A stretch of DNA of 11,024 nt from Myxococcales bacterium. Its GTDB lineage: Bacteria > Myxococcota > Polyangia > Fen-1088. This document shows, one piece after another, positions 1 to 7,181 of the stretch. A program made the translations under genes and the position numbers. Location of the stretch: contig PMCR01000511.1 in assembly GCA_003155465.1 (NCBI GenBank), positions 1 to 11,024 of the forward strand, written 5' to 3'. Numbering within the stretch: the stretch's first letter is position 1; every line of letters starts with the position of its first letter. Below the pieces are notes generated by a model, which worked only from the letters and a program-made list of their open reading frames with translations, ran no database searches and was not told the origin of the DNA.

Positions 1-236
1 ACCAGATAGTCGCGCTGGTTGATCTGGAAATTGAGCGCTACGCCCAAGGGAAGGGCGTAGACACCCACGACGTTTTCGATCATGCGGGCCGCGTCTGCCG
101 CAGCCAGGCCGCCGGTGTCCAGCAAGGCCAGGTCATCACTGGTCAGTTCTGCACGCGCCGCCAACTCGCGGCGCCGATCCGCCAGCGACAAACGACGAAA
201 TTCCGGAATGCGTGAGCCGTGTAGTCTATCCGACAT
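1..236 (-). CDS. mvaA: Class II hydroxymethylglutaryl-CoA reductase, N-terminal part (cut by window edge)
   Basis: HMG-CoA reductase makes mevalonate from HMG-CoA, the committed step of the mevalonate pathway, in the cytoplasm. Only the first 78 codons plus two bases are present; class II enzymes are usually around 430 residues. The translation begins MSDRLHGSRIPEFRRLS and reaches ENVVGVYALPLGVALNF (residues 55-70) followed by QINQRDYLV. This matches the N-terminal substrate-binding segment of class II enzymes such as that of Pseudomonas mevalonii (ENVIG..., NFQINGRD). The NF after the LPLGVAL stretch, rather than GPL, separates it from class I enzymes. The Gln in INQRD replaces the usual Gly. 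The ATG at 236 overlaps the end of mvaK2 by 11 bases, with a modest GGGA about 8 bases upstream. It is the last visible gene of the mevalonate operon, and catalytic residues lie outside the window. Confidence 0.9.
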   Translation of the reverse strand, partial: MSDRLHGSRIPEFRRLSLADRRRELAARAELTSDDLALLDTGGLAAADAARMIENVVGVYALPLGVALNFQINQRDYL

Positions 237-1242
237 TGAAAGGGTCCCGTGCCGTGTCCGGCAGTTCTTCGGTGAAGTGGCAGTGAAGCCCAGAACGGGC
301 CAGGGAAACGTCCAGTACAGAAAGGGCGGGCTGGCAGGCGCGGGCGAACAAGATTGCGGCCTCGGGCGTTGCGAACAGGGCCACCCCGATGTCGCCGCCT
401 CCGGCCCCCGACGGTTTGGCATCGCCCCCCAACTCACGGGCCAGGGCAGCCGCCCGTTCGAAGGTTTCGGTGACGATCCTCACGCCTGCGGCCTTGCCCA
501 GCTCATCCAGTTGCCGGCCGTAGCGTCCCGCGGCCACCACCGCGCCGGTGGCACGACCCGCGTGAAGCTCGTTCACGAAGCGCTCGGCCGTGGTGCGGAG
601 CGCGCCCATCAGCATGGCGTAGGACGAGGGTGCCAGCTTGGCGTAGGCCTGCACGGATTCCACATGCTCGCGCGTGTCAGCGGGTTCTGCCGTCCAAAAC
701 ACCACCAGGTGCAGGCCAGTCGGTACGGCAATTGGTTCGACCAGGATGGGGCCCCCGGCAGGCCGCTGGAACTTGATGAAGCCGCCGTAGACAGCGGCTG
801 CCACATCGGCGCCTGAGCCCACTCCACCCTGGGCCGCTCGGTGGGCCGCTTCGGCGACGGCGAAGATCTGATCTTGCCGGTCATCGATGGATAGGCCGGC
901 GGTCTCGAACATGGCGCCCACCGTGGCCGCAGCAGTCGCGGCGCTGGAGCCCAGCCCGATCTTGAACTTGCCCTGGCAGAAGGCGTCCGTGTCCACAATA
1001 ACCGATCCGGGCGGCAGCGCGGTCGAGGCTTCGCCCATGGCAACCAGCGAGCGCTTCACCGCCTCGTCGACCACCGCCGACTGCGGCTCGATTCCGGGCA
1101 GGTACTGCGCGACCGCGTAGCGCGACACCGCCGCCAACACGGCGACGCCGCCTTCGAGCACGGCATATTCGCCCACCAGGAAAATTTTGCCCGGGGCAGC
1201 GACGACCGGCGCGCCCACCAGGGTGGTGCGCGATCCGCTCAT
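226..1242 (-). CDS. mvaK2: Phosphomevalonate kinase (GHMP kinase family)
   Basis: This enzyme phosphorylates 5-phosphomevalonate to 5-diphosphomevalonate using ATP in the cytoplasm. The 338-residue product has the three GHMP kinase motifs: PGKIFLVGEYAVLEGG (17-32), the ATP-binding KIGLGSSAAT (94-103) and KPSGAGGGD (276-284). GSGADVAAAVYGG (142-154) is typical of phosphomevalonate kinases and separates it from the mevalonate kinase next door. The frame stays open upstream to about 1608, but the ATG at 1242 is chosen. It overlaps the mvaD stop in an ATGA junction (1239-1242), and the homologous sequence begins shortly after it. The upstream extension reads through mvaD in another frame. The 3' end overlaps mvaA by 11 bases. 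GHMP kinases can be misassigned between substrates. Here the assignment also rests on the operon already holding a clear mevalonate kinase and a clear decarboxylase. Confidence 0.9.
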   Translation of the reverse strand: MSGSRTTLVGAPVVAAPGKIFLVGEYAVLEGGVAVLAAVSRYAVAQYLPGIEPQSAVVDEAVKRSLVAMGEASTALPPGSVIVDTDAFCQGKFKIGLGSSAATAAATVGAMFETAGLSIDDRQDQIFAVAEAAHRAAQGGVGSGADVAAAVYGGFIKFQRPAGGPILVEPIAVPTGLHLVVFWTAEPADTREHVESVQAYAKLAPSSYAMLMGALRTTAERFVNELHAGRATGAVVAAGRYGRQLDELGKAAGVRIVTETFERAAALARELGGDAKPSGAGGGDIGVALFATPEAAILFARACQPALSVLDVSLARSGLHCHFTEELPDTARDPFNVG

Positions 1243-2261
1243 CGACGCTCCTCGCGCAAGACCTCGGCGCCTGGGCCAGGCGCCAGCACCAGGGTGCGCA
1301 GAACCCCGGGCGTCGCCGCCAACGCTGGCTCCACCGCCGCGGCGTCGCAGGCCGCGCACAGGACTTTGACGTGCGGGCCCGCGTCGATGGTGAAGAACGC
1401 CTGCGTGCCGGCAGCTCGCAAGCGCCGCACGGTTTCCATCGCCGCCAACGTGGCGGCGTTCCAGTACAAGATGGGCGGATCGGCGGCCATGGCACAGGCA
1501 TGCATGCGCAGAGCATTGCGCTCGGCCACCCGTCCCAGCCCCGCCAAGTCTCGCGCCAGGACGGCGGCGCGGGCAGCGACCAGGTCCTGCGACACCGCTT
1601 GCAACCATCCGGCGTAGTAGGGCGATGTCCGCGCGGTCAGCTCCATGGCCTCGCTCGATCCCATGGCCTTGGGCCCAAGAGCGGTGATCGCCACCATCAA
1701 ACGAACATCCCAGGCACCCGCAGACAGAAGCGCCTCCGCACAGGCATCGCTGCCGTCGGAACGCTCGCCCGCCGCCATCTCCACGAAGCCGCCGAAGATC
1801 GAACGCGCGGCCGAACCCGAGCCCTGGCGGGCCAGGGCAGACAACTCGGGCGGGGCCAGTTTCAGTCCCGCGGCCCGCGAGGCGGCCAGCGCCAGGGCCG
1901 CGAAGCCGGCAGCGGATGAGGCCAGGCCAGCGGCTGTGGGCACGCTGTTGCGGGTGGCCACCTCGGCGGGCAGGCCGACACGCGCCTCGCGGCGAACCAG
2001 ATCGAGGAAGAGACGCACCCGCTCGGCAAAGCGCGGCTGGGCGGGCGCCCCGTCAAGCGTGATGTAGTCACCGCCCTCGGGAGCCTCGGCGTCGGGAGCG
2101 AAGCGCACCGTGGTCTCGCTGCCGAAACCGGCCAGAGTCAGCGACAGGCTGCCCGTGGCGGGCAGATTCAAGGTCGGGTCGCGTTTGCCCCAGTACTTGA
2201 CCAGCGCGATGTTGGTTCCTGCCCGTGCCGTGACGGAAAGGGGAAGATTGAAACCACTCAT
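1239..2261 (-). CDS. mvaD: Diphosphomevalonate decarboxylase
   Basis: This enzyme converts 5-diphosphomevalonate to isopentenyl diphosphate with ATP hydrolysis and loss of CO2. The 340-residue protein carries NIALVKYWGKRD (17-28, with Lys22 matching yeast Lys18), the ATP loop PTAAGLASSAAGF (108-120), QGSGSAARS (146-154, with Arg153 matching yeast Arg158) and TIDAGPH (291-297, with Asp293 matching the catalytic Asp302). All the key residues I know for classical decarboxylases are therefore present, which argues against a mevalonate-3-kinase or bisphosphate decarboxylase role. Ala replaces the Cys usually seen just before the active-site Arg. The frame is open to 2291, but the ATG at 2261 is preferred because it forms an ATGA overlap with the mvaK1 stop (2258-2261) and has a GGTGGG sequence just upstream. 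Its own stop overlaps the mvaK2 start in the same way, suggesting translational coupling. Confidence 0.96.
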   Translation of the reverse strand: MSGFNLPLSVTARAGTNIALVKYWGKRDPTLNLPATGSLSLTLAGFGSETTVRFAPDAEAPEGGDYITLDGAPAQPRFAERVRLFLDLVRREARVGLPAEVATRNSVPTAAGLASSAAGFAALALAASRAAGLKLAPPELSALARQGSGSAARSIFGGFVEMAAGERSDGSDACAEALLSAGAWDVRLMVAITALGPKAMGSSEAMELTARTSPYYAGWLQAVSQDLVAARAAVLARDLAGLGRVAERNALRMHACAMAADPPILYWNAATLAAMETVRRLRAAGTQAFFTIDAGPHVKVLCAACDAAAVEPALAATPGVLRTLVLAPGPGAEVLREERR

Positions 2262-3163
2262 GTTCCCACCAGGGTAAGGAAGCCATAGCACCCTAGGCTA
2301 CGCCAGCGTTTAAGCACCTCGGGGGCGCGATTGGGAGCGAGCGCGATCACCGCGCCACCGCCACCCGCGCCAGTCAGTTTTGCGCCCAGGGCGCCCCCGT
2401 CGCGCGCGGCGCGAACCAATGCGTCCAGTTCGGGCGTGGACGCGCCCAGGCCGGAAAGCAGCCCGTGGGCCATGTTGAACTCATGCCCGAGCGCCTCATC
2501 GTCGCCGTTCGACAGGGCCTCGATGCCGGCGCGGGCCATGTCTCCGAGGGCGTCGATGAGACGACGCGCGACTGGCACACGCTCGCACAGACGAGCCACC
2601 GCGCTGACCAGATCGCTGGTCTGGCGCAGCTGTCCCGAAAGGCCCACGCAGAGTTCGATCGGCCGTTTGACCGGGATGCTCTGCCAGCCCGTGGCCCGGT
2701 CGAAACGGCCCACACCGCCCTGGCTGGCTGCCGCGCTATCGATTCCCGATGGCGTCTTGTGGAAAACCGTCTCGGCCGCCGCCGCAGCGGCCAGCACGTC
2801 ATCCTCGCCGGCGCCGGTCCTGGCCGCCACCGCCCGTGCAATAGCCACGGCCATGGCCGCCGAGCTTCCCAGGCCAGCCCGTGCCGGAACCTCGGCTTCC
2901 AGCCACAAGTCCAGGCTGCGTGCGGCGACGCCCAGTCGGGCGCACAGCCGATCAATCGCGGTGCTCACGGGCGAGTCGTCGCCCACCTGCAGGTCAAGTT
3001 GCCAGGCGGGAGCGCGCACGCTGCCTGCTCCGGTGCTGGCGTGGGCGCGCACGCCGACCTGCATGCCCGCCACCATCGCCGGCTGACCATACACGACCGC
3101 GTGCTCGCCTAGCAGGATGACCTTGCCGTGACCGAAGCCGGTGGTGGTCGCGTTCTCGGTCAT
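2258..3163 (-). CDS. mvaK1: Mevalonate kinase (GHMP kinase family)
   Basis: Mevalonate kinase phosphorylates mevalonate at the 5-hydroxyl with ATP, the first of the three ATP-using steps to IPP. The 301-residue protein has the family motifs in order: [17 protein letters not shown] (13-29), the ATP loop [15 protein letters not shown] (93-107), a helix with Glu131, then HKTPSGID (135-142, with Asp142 as the likely catalytic base) and KLTGAGGGG (262-270). The GEHAVVYG sequence is characteristic of mevalonate kinases. The frame is open much further upstream (to about 3487), but that extension lies inside fni. The ATG at 3163 forms an ATGA overlap with the fni stop (3160-3163) and has an AAAGG ribosome-binding sequence 5 bases upstream. 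The gene sits second in the operon and overlaps mvaD at its other end. Confidence 0.96.
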   Translation of the reverse strand: MTENATTTGFGHGKVILLGEHAVVYGQPAMVAGMQVGVRAHASTGAGSVRAPAWQLDLQVGDDSPVSTAIDRLCARLGVAARSLDLWLEAEVPARAGLGSSAAMAVAIARAVAARTGAGEDDVLAAAAAAETVFHKTPSGIDSAAASQGGVGRFDRATGWQSIPVKRPIELCVGLSGQLRQTSDLVSAVARLCERVPVARRLIDALGDMARAGIEALSNGDDEALGHEFNMAHGLLSGLGASTPELDALVRAARDGGALGAKLTGAGGGGAVIALAPNRAPEVLKRWRSLGCYGFLTLVGT

Positions 3164-4227
3164 GCCGGCCTTTGCGCAAGCCAGTTCGCGAGTTCGCCGG
3201 TGATCACGCGCGGGCTGCGGACTAGGTCGGCTGCGTTCCGTTGGCCCACCAAGAGACAGACCTGGCGCAAGCCATCGACCACTCCCGACAGGTAGGCCGT
3301 GGCGCCTCGCGCGCCGCCCTTGCGAGCCGCGGCCAGGACCGGCTGGGCCAGCGCCACAGCATGTGCCCCGAGGGCGAGTGCCTGCGCGGCGTGCAGCCCC
3401 GTGCGCACGCCGCCGGAAGCCACGATCTCGGCCCGCAGGCCTGATGAAGCCAGCCAGCCCACGCTGGCCGCAGTGGGAATTCCCCATTCACGCAGCTCGC
3501 GGCCGCGCGCCGCCTGCTCGCCACGCGCGCGCAAGGACTCGATGGCGATCCACGAGGTGCCGCCCGCGCCGGACACATCGATGGCGGCCACGCCGGCGTC
3601 TTCTAGGGCGCGCGCCACTGACGGCGAGATACCGCAGCCGGTCTCCTTGACCAGCAAGGGTCGCCCCAACTCGGCACACAGTCGGCGGATGGTGGCGAGG
3701 CCGTCACGGAAGTCCCGATCGCCGCCCGGCTGGGCCAACTCTTGTCCGACGTTGAGGTGAATGCAGAGCGCGTCTGCCGCCACGCGATCCATGGCATCGG
3801 CCACCGCGCCGGGTTTCATCTGGTGGAGTTGGGTCAACCCGAGATTCGCGAAAAGAAACACCGAGGGCGCGACCTTGCGCACCTGAAAGGTCGCTGCCAG
3901 TTCGGGCCGGTCCAGCATGGGACGTAGACTGCCCAGCCCGAACGCAAGGCCAAGTTTCTCGGCGGCAGCGGCCAACATCCGGTTGATGGTCGCGCCTTGC
4001 TTCGTCCCGCCGGTCATGCCCGCGATCATGAGCGGCGCGGCCAGTCTCCGGCCGAGCAGAGTGGTCGAAAGGTTGATCTCGTCGAGGGCCAACTCGGGCA
4101 GAGCCGCGTGCACCAGCTGCACGCATTCCAGCAGATTGGAACGCGCAAAGCGACCCGCGCCTGAGGCTGCGATGTGCAGGTGGTCGGCTTTGCGTCGCGC
4201 GATGTCAGTCGGGGCAGGGGAGGTCAT
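3160..4227 (-). CDS. fni: Type II isopentenyl-diphosphate delta-isomerase (FMN/NADPH-dependent)
   Basis: This enzyme interconverts IPP and DMAPP using reduced FMN. The 355-residue protein has the type II landmarks in order: RRKADHL (11-17), IAGMTGG (68-74), FGLGSLRPM (96-104), HLNVGQE (157-163, with Gln162 as the expected catalytic residue and Glu163 as Mg ligand), GGDRDF (168-173), KETGCGIS (194-201), GAGGTSW (220-226) and SGGVRTG (271-277), the last two forming the FMN phosphate site. Length and motif spacing are normal. It is unrelated to the type I Nudix isomerase. The ATG at 4227 is the first in-frame start before the motifs. As first gene of the mevalonate operon, its upstream region should hold the operon promoter, in the 67-base gap shared with the divergent PEGA gene. 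Confidence 0.96.
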   Translation of the reverse strand: MTSPAPTDIARRKADHLHIAASGAGRFARSNLLECVQLVHAALPELALDEINLSTTLLGRRLAAPLMIAGMTGGTKQGATINRMLAAAAEKLGLAFGLGSLRPMLDRPELAATFQVRKVAPSVFLFANLGLTQLHQMKPGAVADAMDRVAADALCIHLNVGQELAQPGGDRDFRDGLATIRRLCAELGRPLLVKETGCGISPSVARALEDAGVAAIDVSGAGGTSWIAIESLRARGEQAARGRELREWGIPTAASVGWLASSGLRAEIVASGGVRTGLHAAQALALGAHAVALAQPVLAAARKGGARGATAYLSGVVDGLRQVCLLVGQRNAADLVRSPRVITGELANWLAQRPA

Positions 4228-4294
4228 GACCGACGGCTATTTGACCACAGTCCGATCTTGATGTCCCTAGCCAACGGCGCAACAATGTCTGACC
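4228..4294. promoter_or_regulatory. Divergent promoter region between fni and the PEGA gene
   Basis: The 67 bases separate two divergent transcription units and so probably contain promoters for both; this is inferred from layout. On the plus strand TTGACC at 4241-4246 resembles a -35 element, but no convincing -10 hexamer lies 16-18 bases downstream. No good box pair was seen on the minus strand. No clear palindromic operator was found. Confidence 0.4.
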
Positions 4295-5764
4295 ATGAGA
4301 CGCTTGTTGAGGCTAGCCCTATCCGCGGCTTTCTGCCTGGTGAGTGTGGCGGTCGTCCCGGAACGCATGGCTCGGGCAGAGGAACGGGCAGCTCCCGACC
4401 CCGAGCTGCAGGCGGCCAAGGCCCAGTTCGAAGAGGCCCAGACCCTATACATGAGGGAGTTGTGGGACGACGCCGCGGCCAAGTTCCTTTCGGCCTACGA
4501 GAAAAGGCCGTTCGCCTCGTTTCTCTTCAACGCCGCGGTCTCGTTCGAGAAGGCGAAGAAGACGGACCGAGCGATTGACCTGTTCCAGCGCTATCTCGAC
4601 AAGGATCCGCAAGCCCGCGATGCCGCCGAGGTCAGGACACGCATCGACAGCCTGAGGGCGCTGCTTGCGCCACCGCCCCCGGTGGCGAAGAAGAGCGAGA
4701 CGGCGCCCGCGCCTGCGGCGGCGCTGCCCACCATCGCCACCAAGGGTTTGGTGATCATCGAGTCGAAGCCGACCGGCGCCACCATCTACCTTGATGACAA
4801 GTCCAAAGGGACGTTCGCCACCACTCCGTGGCAGGGCTCGCTGGAGCCGAAGCCAGTCAGGTTGATCTTCGAAGCCAAAGGGTTCAAGCCGGAAGAGCGA
4901 GAGATCGCTCCGCGCACGGACAAAGTGGTGGAACTCTACATTGCGCTGTCCGAGCAGCATTTCTTGGGGTGGATAGAGGTCGTCGCCAACGTGCCCGGCG
5001 CCGACGTGTTCATCGATCGGCAGGACATCGGCGCCATTGGCAAGACGCCATATACCGGACACCTCAAGCCAGGGAAGCACACCCTGTGGGTTGCGAGGTC
5101 TGGCTACCGGACCAGTCAGAAGGAGATTACCGTCGAGCCGGGTACGGCGACCACGCACACGATGACGCTTGAAACCGTCGACTACGCCGTGCTCAAGGCA
5201 GGTGGTCCGCAGAGCCAAGGCGCGCGTCTCATGGTCGACGGAACCTTCGCCTGCACCATGCCCTGCGAGCATCAGGTCAAGCCGGGTGACCATCAGATCG
5301 TGGTTCAGAAAGAAGGGATGGAGGCCTATGCCGCCAAGCTGGTGACCAACCGCGCGGATGAGACGACGTTGGATCTGCAGTTTTCGCCCAGGCCCCCGCG
5401 GACCAAGGCATGGACCTACGCCGTTCTTTCGGCGGCGTCGTTCGGCGGGGGCATCTACCTGGCCGCGAAGGGCATGGGCATCAAAGACCAAATCAACAGC
5501 GACATTGCGAACCCTCAGAAGTTCACCAGCAACAGCGATTCGCGCAGGCGCACGGGCCAGTGGTACTACGTCGGCGCCGATGTGGCCTTCGGCGTGGGGG
5601 TGCTGACCGGGCTCTTGTCGCTGTGGAATTTCCTCGAATCAGGGCCGCCCAGCACGGCCACAGTCAAGAATGTCAACCTGGCCGGGCCCGAGCCGAAGAG
5701 GCTAAGCTTCGTGCCCTACGGATTGCCCGACGGCGCTGGGTTTTCCGCCACGGGGAGGTTCTAA
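4295..5764 (+). CDS. TPR and triple-PEGA domain envelope protein with C-terminal membrane hairpin
   Basis: No named gene was recognised. The 489-residue protein starts with a basic, hydrophobic signal-like segment (residues 1-28, ending ARA before EE). TPR-like helices follow at about 38-105, then a Pro/Ala linker (about 125-147). Three PEGA-type beta units come next: about 151-219 (SKPTGATIYLDD), 225-293 (NVPGADVFID, KTPYTGHLKPGKH) and a divergent one at about 296-364 containing two cysteines (Cys320, Cys324). Two hydrophobic segments (about 373-393 and 424-447) could form a membrane hairpin, and the tail ends in GFSATGRF. PEGA domains are surface-layer-like folds common in delta-proteobacterial envelope proteins and may bind peptide or polysaccharide. 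No enzymatic motif is seen. The ATG at 4295 is chosen because it starts the signal segment, although no clear ribosome-binding site precedes it. It is very likely co-transcribed with the FG-GAP lipoprotein gene one base downstream. Confidence 0.88.
   Translation: MRRLLRLALSAAFCLVSVAVVPERMARAEERAAPDPELQAAKAQFEEAQTLYMRELWDDAAAKFLSAYEKRPFASFLFNAAVSFEKAKKTDRAIDLFQRYLDKDPQARDAAEVRTRIDSLRALLAPPPPVAKKSETAPAPAAALPTIATKGLVIIESKPTGATIYLDDKSKGTFATTPWQGSLEPKPVRLIFEAKGFKPEEREIAPRTDKVVELYIALSEQHFLGWIEVVANVPGADVFIDRQDIGAIGKTPYTGHLKPGKHTLWVARSGYRTSQKEITVEPGTATTHTMTLETVDYAVLKAGGPQSQGARLMVDGTFACTMPCEHQVKPGDHQIVVQKEGMEAYAAKLVTNRADETTLDLQFSPRPPRTKAWTYAVLSAASFGGGIYLAAKGMGIKDQINSDIANPQKFTSNSDSRRRTGQWYYVGADVAFGVGVLTGLLSLWNFLESGPPSTATVKNVNLAGPEPKRLSFVPYGLPDGAGFSATGRF
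5752..5758 (+). promoter_or_regulatory. Strong ribosome binding site for the FG-GAP lipoprotein gene
   Basis: GGGGAGG lies inside the last codons of the PEGA gene, 7 bases before the ATG at 5766. It fixes the start of the downstream gene and, with the one-base gap between stop and start, supports translation from one shared mRNA. Confidence 0.75.
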
Positions 5765-5765
5765 G

Positions 5766-7163
5766 ATGCGACGGACCATCCTGGCCTTCTTTGCCCTGGC
5801 GGTCGCGGGCGGCTGTGATCCTCGCGACTTCGATGCCGCGCTTGACAAAGCCCCTGTGCAGTTTGTCGGCGCGCCCGGTGGCTTTGGGTCGAACGCCGGC
5901 CGTACTCTGCTGCCGCTGGCCCCGCCCACGAACAGGCCAGCGGTCGCGGCGCAGCTGCTTTTTGCTGGCACCGACACGCCCAGCCTGGCCCTGGCGGAAT
6001 TCGACGGCAACGGGAAGACCGACGTTCAGACCGCGACGGACATTGAGTTGGGCGCGCTGGGACTGGCCTCCGACCAGGGCGGCATCTCCAGTGCGGCTTG
6101 GCTGATCGGTCAGCCTGCCGCAGGCAGCGGCCCGCTCGAAATAGTCGCTCTCGGGATGCCGGGAGTGCCCACACCTGGGCCCACCGGTGGTGTCGCATTC
6201 CTCAATCTCGTCGCGGATTCCAGCGGCAAGGTTGCCTTCGAGACCGCCCAAGTCCCGCGCGGGGGACCTCTCACCGAAAGCCACTTCGGCTTGGCGGTTG
6301 CGCGCGGGCGCGTGACCCAGGATGCAGCCGATGAGGCGATTGTGGTCTCCGACAACAAGGTTCACGTGCTGGGATTCCCGACTGGCGACGTGGTTTCGGC
6401 TTCGACCTGCGCGGTTGCTCTGCCGACGCCGCCCGACCTCTACCGGTCTCTCGCGGTCGCGCGTTTTCTTTCCGACGGCGCCGGCTATCAGCAGATAGCC
6501 GTCGGACTGCCAGTCAAAGGGGGCGCCGGAAAGGTGGTCATTCTGCAGTACAGCACGGCCTCGGGCACAGCTGAGCTCGTCTGCGCCAGCAAGCCCGGGC
6601 TGTCTGTTCCCGGCGGCAATCCGCCTGGATTCGGCACTTCGCTGGTGGCGGTGCCAGACGTGAGTGGGGACGGTCTTGCCGATCTCGTGGTGGGGGCTCC
6701 GCCCGATCGCGCCTACCTTCTCTTCAGTCCATTCGACGGCAGCCGCCAGCCGTTGCTGATCACGAATGCCGATGCCGGTTCTGAGTTCGGACAACGGGTG
6801 GCTCTGGTTGGTACCATCGATAGCAAGGGAATCCAGAAGATCGCCATTACGGCTTTGCAGGCCGATGTGGGCAGCACGAAGAAGGCGGGCCAGGTGTTCG
6901 TCTACGAGCTTGCCTACCTCGACGACCCATCCAGCCGGGTCGCGGTCGGCAGCCAGCTGGTCGCCACCGTCAACGACGGCAACCCAACCGCCAAGACGGA
7001 ATTCTTCGGCATCGGGCTGGCTGACCTGGAGTTCAACAGCAGTGGCGCTTGCGCGAAGGGTAAGGACGCACACCTCCTGGTGGCAGGCGCCGACGCAGGC
7101 ATCTTCACCTTCTTCCGCTTCCCGGGCAGCGGACCTGACCCGCGCTGCTTCGTCCAGAAGTGA
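5766..7163 (+). CDS. FG-GAP repeat (integrin-alpha-like beta-propeller) lipoprotein
   Basis: No named gene was recognised. The 465-residue product begins with a short signal peptide and a lipobox ending AVAGGC, so Cys17 is the predicted lipidated residue. Aspartate follows at +2, which in E. coli favours inner-membrane retention; whether that rule holds here is unknown. The rest reads as FG-GAP repeats. The clearest is at 289-311 (FGTSLVAVPDVSGDG then LADLVVGAP), with others near 79-86 (FDGNGKTD, calcium-loop-like), 174-195 (FGLAVARGRV...) and 341-350 (FGQRVALVG). Such repeats build a seven-bladed propeller with calcium loops, often used for adhesion or extracellular binding. Four further cysteines (215, 273, 429, 461) could form disulfides. 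It lies one base after the PEGA gene stop and converges on hemH, so the two envelope proteins probably act together, which is inference. Confidence 0.88.
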   Translation: MRRTILAFFALAVAGGCDPRDFDAALDKAPVQFVGAPGGFGSNAGRTLLPLAPPTNRPAVAAQLLFAGTDTPSLALAEFDGNGKTDVQTATDIELGALGLASDQGGISSAAWLIGQPAAGSGPLEIVALGMPGVPTPGPTGGVAFLNLVADSSGKVAFETAQVPRGGPLTESHFGLAVARGRVTQDAADEAIVVSDNKVHVLGFPTGDVVSASTCAVALPTPPDLYRSLAVARFLSDGAGYQQIAVGLPVKGGAGKVVILQYSTASGTAELVCASKPGLSVPGGNPPGFGTSLVAVPDVSGDGLADLVVGAPPDRAYLLFSPFDGSRQPLLITNADAGSEFGQRVALVGTIDSKGIQKIAITALQADVGSTKKAGQVFVYELAYLDDPSSRVAVGSQLVATVNDGNPTAKTEFFGIGLADLEFNSSGACAKGKDAHLLVAGADAGIFTFFRFPGSGPDPRCFVQK

Positions 7164-7181
7164 AGAACGGAGGTGGCGAAA

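Noticed and set aside
82..816. Plus-strand open frame (244 codons) over mvaA and mvaK2
   Set aside because: It runs antisense to two genes with clear family motifs and has shadow-like composition.
1243..1608. 122-codon upstream extension of mvaK2
   Set aside because: It lies within mvaD in another frame, and the ATGA-coupled start at 1242 gives a normal-length kinase.
3164..3487. Upstream extension of mvaK1
   Set aside because: It lies within fni; the start at 3163 has a ribosome-binding site and places the kinase motif at the normal position.
4285..4578. Alternative ATG at 4285 upstream of the PEGA gene start
   Set aside because: It is out of frame with the PEGA gene and leads to a frame without signal peptide or domains.
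4445..5491. Minus-strand open frame (348 codons) opposite the PEGA gene
   Set aside because: It has low-complexity Arg/Leu/Gly composition and no domain, and the opposite strand encodes clear PEGA units.
5673..7073. Long minus-strand open frame (466 codons) opposite the FG-GAP lipoprotein gene
   Set aside because: The translation is rich in Arg, Gly and His, has no recognisable domain, and mirrors a convincing coding strand. Such shadows are expected at high GC.
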